Below, in pieces: positions 9,314 to 20,958 of a stretch of 25,397 nt of DNA (position 1 is its first letter; each line of letters starts with the position of its first letter). The position numbers and the translations under genes are program-made. Under the pieces are notes generated by a model that ran no database searches, had not been told where the DNA came from, and saw only the letters and a program-made list of their open reading frames with translations. The DNA comes from Purshia tridentata (taxonomy: Eukaryota > Streptophyta > Magnoliopsida > Rosales > Rosaceae): the NCBI GenBank assembly GCA_003254885.1, contig QANT01007165.1, forward strand, positions 1-25,397, read 5' to 3'.

Positions 9314-10218
9314 GGGCGACAACGCTCATACAAGCATGAGAAAGTGCTTCCCCATGTCTTTCTTGTCAACCGATAACATTTTGGTGCAACTTTGACCAAA
9401 TTGTACCTACTGCACACCGAAATGACCTTTTCATTCATGCTTGGCAACCAAAGTTGTTCCTTAGGACTAGCATGCTAATCGACACATTAGAGGGTGCTTC
9501 CTGGCATTTTCCTTGCCAATCGGGCACGTTTTGGTGTAATTTGGACCAAGTTGGACTGGGTATTCACCGAAAAGGCATTTTTATTCTACAACCCTCACAC
9601 AAAATGTGGTTCTTTAAGGCTAGAACGCTAACCCAAGCATGAGAATGCGCATCCTTGTGTCTTTCTGACCAACTGAGCACGTTTTGTTGCAATCTTAGCC
9701 AAATTTGACTCGATGCGCACTGAAATGACGTATTCGTGCATTCTTAACAGCTAAGGTAGTTCATTTAGGCTAGAACGCTAATCCAAACATGAGAAAGTGG
9801 TTCCCCGTGCGTTTCTTGTCAATCGAGCACGTTCCCTCGCAACTTCAACCAAATTAGACTAAATGTGCACCTAAATGACGTATGCGTGCTTTATTAGCAC
9901 CTAAAGTGGTTCTTTAGGGCTTGAACGCTAACCGAGACATGAGAAAGTGCTTCCCAATGCCTTTCTTCTCAACCAGGAACGTTTTGGTTTAGCCTTAATC
10001 AAATGGGATTTAGTGTGCACCGAAATGGCCTTTTCGTGCATTCTTTGGGCCTAAAGATGTTCTTAAGAGTTAGCACGCTAATATCGAGACATGAAATAGC
10101 GCTTCTTCATGTCTTTCCTGCAAACTAAGAAAGTGTTGGGTCAATTTGGATGAACTTGGACCGAGTATGCACAAAAATGATGTTTTCGTGCATTCTGAAC
10201 ACCTAAAGTGGTTCTTTA
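9314..10218 (+). repeat. HOR block 5 (begins at G)
   Basis: G 9314, A 9464 (153 bp), B 9617, C 9767, D 9917, E 10067. Its F was removed by the deletion described for block 4. Confidence 0.9.
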
Positions 10219-11242
10219 GGGCTGGCACGCTAATCGAGACAAGAGAAAGTGCTACTTGATGTCATTCTTGCCAACCCTGCACGTTTTGATTCAATTTAGA
10301 CGAAAGTGCATTGAGTATGAACTTAAATGATGTTTTTGCTGCTTCTTTGTGCTTCTTTAGGGCGACAATGTTCATCCATGCATGAGAAAATGCTTCCCCA
10401 TGTCATTCTTGTCAACCGATAACATTTTGGTGACTTGACCAAATTGTACCGAGTGCGAACTGAAAAGTCGTTTTCGTTCATGCTTCGCAACCAAAGTGGT
10501 TCCTTAGGACTAGCACGCTAATCGAGACATTAGAGAGTGCTTCATCGCCTTTTTCTTGCCAATCGGGCACATTTTGGTGCGATTTAGACCAAATTGGACT
10601 GGGTATGCACCGAAAAGGCATTTTTGATCTACCCTAACACGAAATGTGCCTCTTTATGGCTAGAACGCTAACCCAAGCATAAGAACGTGCATTCCTGTGT
10701 CTTTTTTGCCAACCTAGCACATTTTTTTTTAACATTAGCCAAATTTGACTCAATGTGCGCTGAAATGACGTATTCGTGCATTCTTAACACCTAAGGTAGT
10801 TCATTTGGGCAAGAACGCTAATCCAAACATGAGAAAGTGGCTGCCAGTGCGTTGCTTGTTAACTGAGTACGTTCCCTTGCAACTTCAACCAATTTGGACT
10901 AAGTGTGCACCGAAATGACGTATTTGTGCATTCTCAGCGCCTAAAGTGGTTCTTTAGGGATTTAACGCTAATGGAGACACGAGAAAGTTCTTCCCCATGT
11001 CTTTTTTCCCAACCAGGAACGTTTTGGTTTAACCTTAATCACATTGGACTTAGTGTGCAGCGAAATGGCGTTTTCGTGCATTCTTTGGCCTAAAGATGTT
11101 CTTAACAATTAGCACGCTAATATCGAGACATGAGATAACGCTTCGTCATGTCTTTAGTGTTGGGTCAATTTGGACAAACTTGGACTGAGTATGCACCAAA
11201 ATGATGTTTTCGTGCATTTTTAACACCTAAAGTGGTTCTTTA
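10219..11242 (+). repeat. HOR block 6
   Basis: F 10219 (141 bp, 9 bp missing near its end), G 10360 (147 bp), A 10507, B 10657, C 10807, D 10957, E 11106 (137 bp, short loss around 11155 removing the TCTTGCAAACCAAG region). Confidence 0.9.
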
Positions 11243-12036
11243 GGGCTGGCACGCTAATTGAGAAGAGAAAAAGTGCTAATTGTTGTCTTTCTTGCCAACC
11301 GGGTACGTTCTGATTCAATTTAGGTGAAAGTGGATTGAGTATGCACCGAAATGATGTTTTTGTTAGTTCTAAACGTGAAATGTGCTTTTTTAGGGCGACA
11401 ATGGTCATACAAGCATGAGAAAGTGCTTCCCCATGTCTTTCTTGTCAACTGATAACGTTTTTGTGCAACTTTGACCAAATTTTACCGAGTGAGCACCGAA
11501 AAGACGTTTTCGTTCATCCTTCACAACAAAAGTGGTTCCTTAGGTCTAGCACGCTAATAGGGACATTAGAGAGTGATTTGTCACCTCTTTCTTGCCAATT
11601 GGGCACGTTTTGGTGCAATTTGGACCAAGTTGGAATGGGTATGCACCGAAAAGGCGGTTTTGTTCTACTACCCTAACACGAAATGTGCTTCTGTAAAGCT
11701 AGAATGCTAATCGAAGCATAAGAACGTGCATCCCTGTGTCTTTCTTGCCAACTGAGCACCTTTTTTTGGAATGTTAGCCAATATTTGACTCAACGCGCAC
11801 TGAAATGACATATTCATGCATTCTTAACACCTAACGTAGTTCATTTGGGCTAGAACAATAATCCACACATGAGAAGGTGGTTACCCGTGCGTACCCTAAT
11901 ATCAAGACATGAGATAGCGCTTCCTCATGTCTTTCTTGCAAACCAAGAAAGTGTTGGGTGAATTTGGATGAACTTGGACTGAATATGCCCCCAAATGATG
12001 TTTTTGTGCATTCTTAAAACCTAAAGTGGTTCTTTA
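11243..12036 (+). repeat. HOR block 7, with C joined to E (D lost)
   Basis: F 11243, G 11393, A 11543, B 11696, C 11847. C ends after about 46 bp at 11892-11895, where E-type sequence (CTAATATCAAGAC) begins. Most of C, all of D and the first bases of E are gone. Confidence 0.9.
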
Positions 12037-13069
12037 GGGCTGGCACGCTAATTGAGAAGAGAAAAAGTGCTAATTGTTGTCTTTCTTGCAAAACAGGCAT
12101 GTTTTGATTCAATTTAGACAGAAGTGGACTGAGTATGCATCGAAATGATATTTTCATTACTTCTATGTACTTCTTTAGGGCGACAATGCTCATCCAAGCA
12201 TGAGAAAGTGCTTCCCCATGTCTTTGTTGTCAACCGATAACGTTTTGGTGCAACTTTGGCCAACTTGTTCCGACTGCGCAACGAAATTACGTTTTCGTTC
12301 ATGCTTCGCAACCAAAGTAGTTCCTTAGGGCTAGCACGGAAATCAAGACATTAGTGAGTGCTTCCTCGCCTCTTTCTTACCAATTCGGCATGTTTTGGTA
12401 CAATTTGGACTGGGTATGCTCCGAAAAGGCCTTTTTGATCTACCCTAAGATGAAATGTGCTTCTTTAAGGCTCGAAGGCTAACCCAAGCATAAGAATGTG
12501 CATCCCTTTGTCTTTCCTGCCAACCGAGCACCTTTTTTGGGAACGGTAGCAAAATTTGACTCAATGCGCACTGAAATGACGTATTCGTGCATTCTTAACA
12601 CCTAAGGTAATTCATTTGGGCTAGAACGCTAGTCCAAACATGAGAAAGTGGTTCCCTGTGCGTTTCTTGTCAATCGAGCACATTCCTGTGCAACTTCAAC
12701 CAAATGGGACTAAGTGTGCACCGAAACGACGTAGCCGTGCATTCTTAGCACCTAAAGTGGTTGTTTAGGGATTGAACGCTAACGCAGACGCGAGAAAGTG
12801 CTTCCCCATGTGTTTCTTCCCAACCAGGAACGTTTTGGTTTAACCTTAATCAAATTTGGCTCAGTGTGCACCGAAATGACGTTTTCGTACATTCTTAGGG
12901 CCTAAAGATGTTCTTAAATGTTAGCACGCTAATATCTAGACATGAGATAGCACTTCCTCATGTCTTTTTTGCAAACCAAGAAAGTGTTGGGTCAATTCGG
13001 ACGAACTTGGACCAAGTATACACCCAAATGACGTTTTCATGCATTCTTAACACCTAAAATGGTTCTTTA
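12037..13069 (+). repeat. HOR block 8, complete
   Basis: F 12037 (141 bp, short F form lacking the AAACACGAA segment), G 12178, A 12328 (140 bp, one ACCAAGTTGG lost), B 12468, C 12618, D 12768, E 12918. Confidence 0.9.
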
Positions 13070-13736
13070 GGCTGGCACGCTAATTGAGACAAGAGAAAGT
13101 GTGACTTGTTGTCTTTCTTGCCAACTGGGAGCGTTTTGATTCAATTTAGACGAAAATGGACTAAGGATGCATTGAAACGTTGTTTTCGTTACTTCAATGT
13201 GCTTCTTTAGGGCCATAATGCTCATCCAAGCATGAGAAAGTGCTTCCCCATGTCTTTCTTGTCAACTGATAAAGTTTTGGTGTAACTTTGACCAAATTGT
13301 ACCGAGTGTGCACCGAAATAACGTTTTCGTTCATGCTTCGCAACCAAAGTAGTTCCTTAGGGCTAGCCCGCTAATCGAGACATTAGAGAGTGCTTCCTTG
13401 CCTCTTTCTTGCCAATCGGGCAAGTTTTTGTGTAATTTGGACCAAGTTGGACTGGGTATGCACCAAAAAGGCATTTTTGATATACCCTAACAGGGAATGT
13501 GCTTCTTTAAGGCTAGAGCGCTAACCCATGCATAAGAACGTGCATCCCTGTGTCTTTCTTGCCAACTGGGTACGTTCTGATTCAATTTAGGCAAAAGTGG
13601 ACTGAGACAAGAGAAAGTGCTCCTTGATGTCTTACTTGGCAATCGGGCACGTTTTCATTCAATTTAGATGAAACTGGACTTAGTATGTATCAAAATGATG
13701 TTTTCGTTACTTCTAAACACGAAATGTGCTTCTTAA
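13070..13736 (+). repeat. HOR block 9, with B joined to two F fragments
   Basis: F 13070 (short form), G 13210, A 13360, B 13510. B passes into F-type sequence within the shared TCTTTCTTGCCAAC (13553-13566). That fragment carries GGGTACGTTCTGATTC, the private variant of F 11243. At about 13606 it re-enters a second F at GACAAGAGAAAG. This is an F/F partial duplication next to a B/F deletion. Confidence 0.88.
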
Positions 13737-14629
13737 GAGCGACAATGCTCATCCAAGCATGAGAAAGTGCTTCCCCATGTCTTTCTTGTCAACCGATAAC
13801 GTTTTGGTGCAACTTTGACCAAATTGTACCGAATGTGCATCGAAATGACGTTTTCGTTCATGCTTCGCTACCAAAGCGGTTCCTTAGGGCTAGCCCGCTA
13901 ATCGAGACATTGGAGAGTGCTACCTCACCTCTTTCTTGGCAATCGGGCATGTTTTGGTGCAATTTTGGACTGAGTATGCACCGAAAAGGCGTCTTTGTTC
14001 TACCCTAACACGAAATGTGCCTCTTTAAGTCAAGAACGCTAACCCAAGCACGAGAACGTGCAGCTCCGTGTTTTTCTTGCCAACCGAGCACGTTTTCTTG
14101 CAATGTTAGCCAAGTTTGACTCAATGCACAATGAAATGACATATTCGTGCATTCTTAACACCTAAGGTAGTTCATTTGGGCTAGAACGCTAATCCAAACA
14201 TGAGAAAGTGGTTCCCTGTGTGTTTCTTGTCAATCGAGCATGTTCCCGTGCAACTTCAACCAAATTGGACTAAGTGCGCACCAAAATGACGTATCCGTGC
14301 ATTGTTAGCGCCTAAAGTGGTTCTTTAGGGCTTGAACACTAACCAAGACATAAGAAAGTGTTTCCCCATGTCTTTCTTCCCAACTAGGAATGTTTTGGTT
14401 TAAAAGTAATCAAATTGGATTGAGTGTGCGCTGAAATGGCATTTTCGTGCATTCTTTCGGCCTAAAGATGTTCGTAAGAGTTAGCACGCCAATATCGAGA
14501 CATGAGATACCGCTTCCGCATGTGTTTCTTGCAAACCAAGAAAGTGTTAGGTCAATTTGGACGAACTTGGACCAAACATACACCAAAATGATGTTTTCAT
14601 ATATTCTTAACACCTAAAGTTGTTCTATA
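13737..14629 (+). repeat. HOR block 10 (begins at G)
   Basis: G 13737, A 13887 (141 bp), B 14028, C 14178, D 14328, E 14478. Its F is the chimeric one described for block 9. Confidence 0.9.
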
Positions 14630-15642
14630 GGGCTGGCACCCTAATCGAGGTTAGAGAAAGTGCTACTTGATGTCTTTCTTGCCAACCAGGCACGTTTTGA
14701 TTCAAATTAGACGAAAGTGGATTGAGTATGCACTGACATGATGCTTTCGTTACTTCTATGTGCTTCTTTAGGGCGACATTGCTCATCTAGGCATGAGAAA
14801 GTGCTTCCCCATTTCTTCCTTACAAACCGATAATGTTTTGGTGCAACTTTGACCAAATTGCACCGAGTGCGCACTGAAATGATGCTTTCGTTCATTCTTC
14901 GCAACCAAAGTGGTTCCTTAGGAGGCTAGCACGCTAATCGAGACATTAAAGAATGCTTCCTCGCCTCCTTCTTGCAATCAGGCACGTTTTGGTGTAATTT
15001 TGACCAAGTTGGACTGAGTATGCACCGAAAAGGTGTTTTTGTTGTACCCTAACGCGGAACGTGCTTCTTTAAGGCTAGAAAGCTAACCCAAGCATGAGAA
15101 CGCGCATCCCTGTGTCTTTCTTGCCAACCAAGGATTTTTTGTTACAACATCAGTCAAATTTGACTCAATGTACTCTGAACTGACGTATTCGTACAATCTT
15201 AACACCGAAGGTAGTTCATTTGGGCAAGAAGACTAATCCAAACATGAGAAAGTCTGTTTGCTTCGTGTCAACCGAGCACGTTCCCGTGCAACTTCAACCA
15301 AATTGAGCTAAGTGTGGACCGAAATGATGTATCCGTGCATTCTTAGCGGCTAAAGTGGTTCCTTAGGGGTTGAACGCTAACCGACACACGAGAAAGTGCT
15401 TCCCTATGTCTTTCTTCCCAACCAGGAAGGTTTTGGTTTAAACTTAATCAAACTGGACTTAGTGTGCACCGAAATGGCATTTTCGTGCATTCTTTGGGCC
15501 TAAAGATGTTCTTAGGAGTTAGCATGCTAATATCGAGACATAAGATAGCACTTCCTCATGTCTTTCTTGCAAACCAAGAAAGTGTTGGGTCAATTTGGAT
15601 GAACTTCGACCAAGTATGCACCAAAATGATGTTTTCGTGTAT
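14630..15642 (+). repeat. HOR block 11, E truncated
   Basis: F 14630 (short form), G 14771, A 14921 (GGAGGCTAGC, 3 extra bases), B 15072, C 15222 (144 bp), D 15366, E 15516. E stops at about 15641-15646 and continues as F from ATCGAGACAAGAG, losing about 45 bp around the monomer border. Confidence 0.9.
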
Positions 15643-16679
15643 TATCGAGACAAGAGAAAGTGATACTTCATGTCTTTCTTGCCAACCGGGCATGTTTTGA
15701 TCGAATTTAGATGAAAGTGGACTGAGTATGCACTGAAATGATGTTTTCGTTACTTCTAAACCTGAAGTGTACTTCTTTAGAGCGACAATGCTCATCCAAA
15801 CATGAGAAAGTGCTTCCCCATGTCTTTCTTGTCAACCGCTAACGTTTTGGTGCAACTTTGACCAAATTGTACTTAATGGGTACCGAAATGACGTTTTCGT
15901 TCATGATTCGCAACCAAAGAGGTTCCTTAGGGCTAGCACGCTAATCGAGACATAGGAGAGTGCTTCCTCATCTCTTTCTTGCCAATCAGGCATGTTTTGG
16001 TGCAATTTGGACCAAGTTGGACTGGGTATGCACCGAAAAGCCATTTTTGTTCTACCCTAGCACGAAATGTGCTTCTTTAAGGCTAGAACACTAACGCGAA
16101 CATGAGAACGTGCATCCCTGTTTCTTTCTTGCCAACCCAGCACGTTTTGTTGCAACGTTAGCAAAATATGACATAAAGCACTCTGAAATGACTTATTCGT
16201 GCATTCTTAACACCTAAGTTAGTTCATTTGGGCTACAATGCTAATTCAAACATGAGAAAGTGGTTCCTCGTGCGTTTCTTGTCAAGCAAGCATGTTCCTG
16301 TGCAACATCAACAAAATTGGACTAAGTGTGCACTGAATGATGCAACCGTGCATTCTTAGCGTCTAAAGTGGTTCTTTTTGGCTTGAACGCTACCCGAGAC
16401 ACGAGAAAGTGTTTCCCCATGTCTCTCTTCCCAACCAGGAACTTTTCAGTTTAAGCTTAACTAAATTGGACTCAATGTGCACCGAAATGGCATTTTCGTA
16501 CATTCTTAGCGCCTAAAGATGTTCTTAAGAGTTAGCGCTCTAAGATCGAGACATGAGATAGTGCTTCCTCATCTCTTTCTTGCAAACCAAGAAAGTGTTG
16601 GGTCAACTTGGATGAACTAGGACCTAGTATGCACCAAAATGATGTGTTCGTGCATTCTTAACACCTAAAGTGGTTCTTG
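15643..16679 (+). repeat. HOR block 12
   Basis: F (truncated start) 15643, G 15780, A 15930, B 16080, C 16230, D 16378, E 16529. F has a CENP-B-box-like 17-mer at 15675-15691. From B 16080 on, private variants (AAAGCACTCTGAA in B, GCTAATTCAAAC in C, TTTTTGGCTTGAACGC in D) recur in block 17 at 20358-20656, marking the start of the 4.28-kb duplication. Confidence 0.9.
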
Positions 16680-17136
16680 AGGCTGGTACACTAATCGAGA
16701 GGAGAGAAAGTGCTACTTGCTGTCTTTCTTGGTAACCGGGCAGATTTTGATTCAAGTTAGACGAAAGTGGACTGAGTATACACCGAAATGATGTTTTCGT
16801 TACTTCTAAACACGAAATCTACTTCTTTAAGGCGACAATGCTCATCCAAGCATGAGAAAGTGCTTCCCCATGTCTTTCTTGTCAACCAATAACGTTTTGG
16901 TTCAACTTTGACCAAATTATACCGAGTTCGCACCGAAATGACGTTTTCGTTTACTCGGTCCAAGGTCATCCAAATTGAACCAACACTTCCTTGGTTTGCA
17001 AGAAAGACATGAGATAGCGCTTCCTCATGTCGTTGTTGCAAACCAAGAATGTGTTAGGCCAATTTGGACGAACTTGGACCGAGTATGCGCCAAAATGATG
17101 TTTTCGTGCATTCTTAACACCTAAAGTGGTTCTTCA
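16680..17136 (+). repeat. HOR block 13: F, truncated G, palindrome, E remainder
   Basis: F 16680 and G 16830. G stops at 16952 after ACGTTTTCGTTT and is followed by the E-derived palindrome (16953-17084). The direct arm then continues as normal E to the next F at 17137. A, B, C and D are absent. Confidence 0.9.
16953..17084. repeat. Palindrome 1: inverted plus direct E segment
   Basis: The left arm 16953-17008 is the reverse complement of an E segment (GTCTTTCTTGCAAACC ... GGACCGAGT). The right arm 17029-17084 is the direct form. Each arm is 56 bp with a few mismatches. The 20-bp spacer 17009-17028 (ATGAGATAGCGCTTCCTCAT) begins and ends with complementary ATGAG/CTCAT, so pairing can extend inward. 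A single strand could form a long hairpin. Confidence 0.93.
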
Positions 17137-18203
17137 GGGCTGGCACGCTAATCGAGACAAGCGAAAGTACTACTTCATGTCTTTCTCGCCAACCTTGGAT
17201 GTTTTTATTCAATTTAGACAAAAGTAGACTGACTATGCACCAAAATGATGTTTTCGTTACTTCTAAATGAGAAATGTGCTTCTTTAGGGTGACAATGCTC
17301 ATCCAAGCATGAAAAGTGCTTCCCCTTGTCTTTCTTTTTAACCAATAACGTTTTGGTGCAATTTTGACCAAATTGTACCGAGTGGGCACCGAAATGACGT
17401 TTTCGTTTACTTAGTCCAAGTTCATCCAAATTGACTCAACACTTTCTTGTTTTACAAGAAAGACATGAGATAGTGCTTCCTCAAGTCTTTCTTGCAAACC
17501 AAGAAAGTGTTGGCTCAATTTGGACGAACGTGGACCTAGTATGCACGCTAATCGAGGCATTAGACAGTGCTTCCTCGCCTCTTTCTATCTAATCGAGAAC
17601 GTTTTGGTGCAATTTGGACCAAGTTGGACCAAGTTGAACGCTATCCCAAGCCTTAGAACGTACATGCCTGTGTCTTTCTTGCCAACCTAGCACGTTTTGT
17701 TGTAACGTTAGCCAAATTTGACTCGATGCGCACTGAAATAAAGTATTCGTGCATTCTTAACGCTTAAGGTGGTTCATTTGGGCTAGAACGCTAATCCAAA
17801 CATAAGAAAGAGGTTCCCCGTGCGTTTGTTGTCAAGCGAGCACGTTAGTGTGCACCAAAATCACGTATCCATGCATTCTTAGCGCCTAAAGGGGTTCTTT
17901 AGAGCTTGAATGCTAACCGAGACATGACAAAGTGTTTCCTCATGTCTTTCTTCCCAATTAGGAACATTTTGGTTTAACCTTAATCAAATTGGACTTACTG
18001 TGCACTGAAATGTCATTTTCGTGCATTCCTAGGGCCTAAAGATGTTTTTAAGGGTTAGCAAGCTAAGATCGAGACTTGAGATAGCGCTTCCTCATGTCTT
18101 TCTTGCAAAGAAAGAAAGTTTTGGGTCAATTTGGACGAACTTGGACCGAGTATGCACCCAAATGCTGTTTTGGTGCATTCATAACACCTAAAGTTGTTCT
18201 CTA
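17137..18203 (+). repeat. HOR block 14: F, truncated G, palindrome, then A-B-C-D-E
   Basis: F 17137, G 17287 (stops at 17408), palindrome 17409-17540. A is then joined within a shared GCAC at 17543-17546. A joins B at about 17632 (GGACCAAGTT doubled), B about 17636, C 17780 (122 bp, loss after CACGTT at 17846), D 17902, E 18052. B and C variants (CTATCCCAAGCC, TTTGTTGTCAAGCGAGCAC) match block 21. Confidence 0.9.
17409..17540. repeat. Palindrome 2: inverted plus direct E segment
   Basis: Arms are 17409-17464 and 17485-17540, 56 bp each, with spacer 17465-17484. It is the same construction as palindrome 1, with private changes (ACTTAGTCC and TTTTACAAG in the left arm). Here the direct arm does not continue into the rest of E but jumps to monomer A. 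Confidence 0.92.
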
Positions 18204-19194
18204 GGGCTGGCACGCTAAATGAGACAAGAGAAAGTGCTACTTGGTGTCTTTCTTGCCAACTGGCCACGTTTTGATTCAATTTAGACGAAAGTGGACTGAC
18301 TATGCACCGAAATGATGTTTTCGTTACTTCTACATACGAAATGTGCTTCTTTAAGGGGATAATGCTCATCCAAGCACGAGAAAGTGCTTCCCCTTGTCTT
18401 TCTTGTCAACTGATAACGTTTTGGTGAACCTTTGACCAAATTGTACCGAGTGCGCACCGAAATGACATTTTCGTTCATACTTCGCAACCAAAGTGGTTCC
18501 TTAGGGCTAGCATGCTACTCGAGACATTAGAGAGTGCTTCCTCCCCTCTTTCTTGCCAATCGGGCAGATTTTGGTGCAATTTGGACAAAGTTGGATTGGC
18601 TATACACCGAAAAGGCATTTCTGTTCTACCCTAACGCGAATTGTGCTTCTTTAAGGCTAGAATGCTAACCTAAGCATGAGAACGTGCATCCCTGTGTCTT
18701 TCTCACCAACCGAGCACGTTTTGTTGCAACATTAGCCAAATTTGACACAATGTGCACAGAAATGACGTATTCGTGCATTCTTAACACCTACGGTAGTTCA
18801 TTTCGGCTAGAACGCTAATCCAAACATGAGAAAGTGGTTCCTTATGTGTTTCTTGTCAATTGAGAACTTTCCCATGCAACTTCAACCAAATTGGACTAAG
18901 TGTGCACTGCAATGATGTATCTGTGCATTCTTAGCGTCTTAACTCGTTCTTTAGGGCCTGCACCCTAATCGAGACACGAGAAAGTGCTTCATCATGTCTG
19001 TCTTTCCCACCAAGAACGTTTTGGATTAACCTTAGTCAAATTCGAATCCGTGTGCACCGAAATGGCGTTTTTGTGCATTCTTAGGGCCTAAGATGTTGTT
19101 AAGAGTTAGCACGCTAATATCGAGACTTGAGCTAGCGCTTCGTCATGTCTTTCTTGCAAACCAAGAAGGTGTTGGGTCAATTTGGACAAACTTG
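18204..19194 (+). repeat. HOR block 15, E truncated
   Basis: F 18204, G 18354, A 18504, B 18654, C 18804, D 18954, E 19103. E breaks off at about 19195 in a shared GG/GC and resumes as F at CACGCTAATCGAGAC. Variants such as ACGCTAAATGAG and CCAACTGG in F and TTTGACACAATG in B are shared with blocks 1 and 22. Confidence 0.9.
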
Positions 19195-19911
19195 GCACGC
19201 TAATCGAGACAAGAGAAAGGACGACTTGATGTCTTTCTTGCCAACCGGGCACATTTTGTTGCAATGTTAGCCAAATTTGACTCAATGCGCACTAAAATTA
19301 TGTACTCACACAATCTTAACACCTAAGGTAGTTCATTTGGTCTAGAACGCTAATCCAAACATGAGAAAGTGGTTCCCCATGTGTTTCTTGTCAACCGAGC
19401 ACGTTCCCGTGCAACTTCAACCAAATTGGACTAAGTGTGTACCGAAATGACGTATCCATGCATTCTTAGAGCCTAAAGTGGTTCTTTAGGGGTTGAACGC
19501 TAACCGAGACACGAGAAAGTGCTTCCCACCGTGCAACTTCAACCAAATTGGACTAAGTGTGTATCGAAATGACGTATCCATGCATTCTTAGCGCCTAAAG
19601 TGGTTCTTTAGGGCTTGAACGCTAACCGAGACACGAGAAAGTGCTTCCCATATCTTTCTTCCCAACTAGGAGCGTTTTGGTTTAACCTTAATCAAATTGG
19701 ACTTACTGTGCATTGAAATGGCGTTTTCGTGCATTCTTGGGGCCTAAAGATGTTCTTAAGGGTTAGCATGCTAATATCGAGACCTGATATAACGCTTCCT
19801 CATGTCTTTCTTGCAAACCAAGAAAGTTTTGGGTCAATTTGGACGAACTTGGACCGAGTATGCACCCAGATGCTGTTTCGGTGCATTCTTAACACCTAAA
19901 GTTGTTCTCTA
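19195..19911 (+). repeat. HOR block 16: F/B chimera, C, D, with a 122-bp tandem duplication, E
   Basis: F starts near 19195 and becomes B within the shared GTCTTTCTTGCC..ACATTTTG (19231-19258). G, A and the first part of B are missing. C 19339, D 19489, duplicated C/D piece 19529 onward, D 19611, E 19760. The F/B fusion is the same as the one that ends the array at 24895-24907. Confidence 0.88.
19407..19650 (+). repeat. 122-bp tandem duplication across the C/D border
   Basis: 19407-19528 and 19529-19650 both run from CCGTGCAACTTCAACC through the C/D junction to AGAAAGTGCTTCCCA, with only a handful of differences. This break-and-repeat is out of register with the 150-bp monomer and is very young by its similarity. 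Confidence 0.93.
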
Positions 19912-20958
19912 GGGCTGGTACGCTAAATACAAGTGAAAGTGCTACTTGGTGTCTTTCGTGCCAACAGGGCATGTTTTGATTTAATTTAGATGAAAGTGGA
20001 CTTTGTATGCATCGAAATGATGTTTTCGTTACTCCTAAACACGAAATGTGCTTCTTTAAGGGGACAATGCTCATCCAAGCATGAGAAAGTGTTTCCCCAT
20101 GTCTTTCTTGTCAACCGATAACATTTTGGTGCAGCTTTAACCAAATTGTGCTCAGTGCGCACCGAAATGATGTTTTCGTTCATGCTTCACAACCAAAGTG
20201 TTCCTTAGGGCTAGCGCACCAATCAAGACATTAGAGAGTGCTTCATCGCCACTTTCTTGCCAATCGGGTACGTTTTGGTGCAATTTAGGCCAAGTAGGAC
20301 TGGGTATGCACCGAAAAGGCGTGTTTTTTCTACCATAACGTGAAATGTGCTTCTTTAAGGCTAGAACGCTAACCCAAGCATGAGAACGTGCATCCCTATG
20401 TGTTTCTTGCCAATCGAGCAGGTTTTGTTGCAACGTTAGCCAAATATGATTTAAAGCACTCTGAAAAGACGTATTCTTGCATTCTTTTCACCTAAGTTAG
20501 TTCATTTGGACTACAACGCTAATTCAAACATGACAAAGTGGTTCCCCGTGCGTTTCTTGTCAAGCGAACATGTTCCCATGAAACTTCAACCAAATTGGAC
20601 TAAGTGTGCACCGAATGACGCATCCGTACATTCTTAGCGCTTAAAGTGGTTCTTTTTGGCTTGAACGCTGCCCGAGACACGAGATAGTGTTTCCCCATGT
20701 CTTTCTTCCCAACCAGGAACATTTCGGTTTAACCTTAATCAAATTGCACTCAGTGTGCATCGAAATGGCGTTTTCGTACATTCTTAGGGCCTAAAGATGT
20801 TCTTAAGAGTTAGCGCGCTAAGATCAAGCCATGAGATAGCGTTTCCTCATGTCTTTCTTGCAAACCAACAAAGTGTTGGGTCAACTTGGACGAACGAGGA
20901 CCGAGTATGCACCCAAATGATGTTTTCTTGCATTCTTAACACCTAAAATGGTTCTTTA
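19912..20958 (+). repeat. HOR block 17, complete
   Basis: F 19912 (147 bp), G 20059, A 20208, B 20358, C 20508, D 20656, E 20807. From B on it is the counterpart of block 12 at an offset of 4,278 bp. F holds a 17-mer at 19954-19970 with the full TTCG half of the CENP-B box but AGGG in the other half. Confidence 0.9.
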
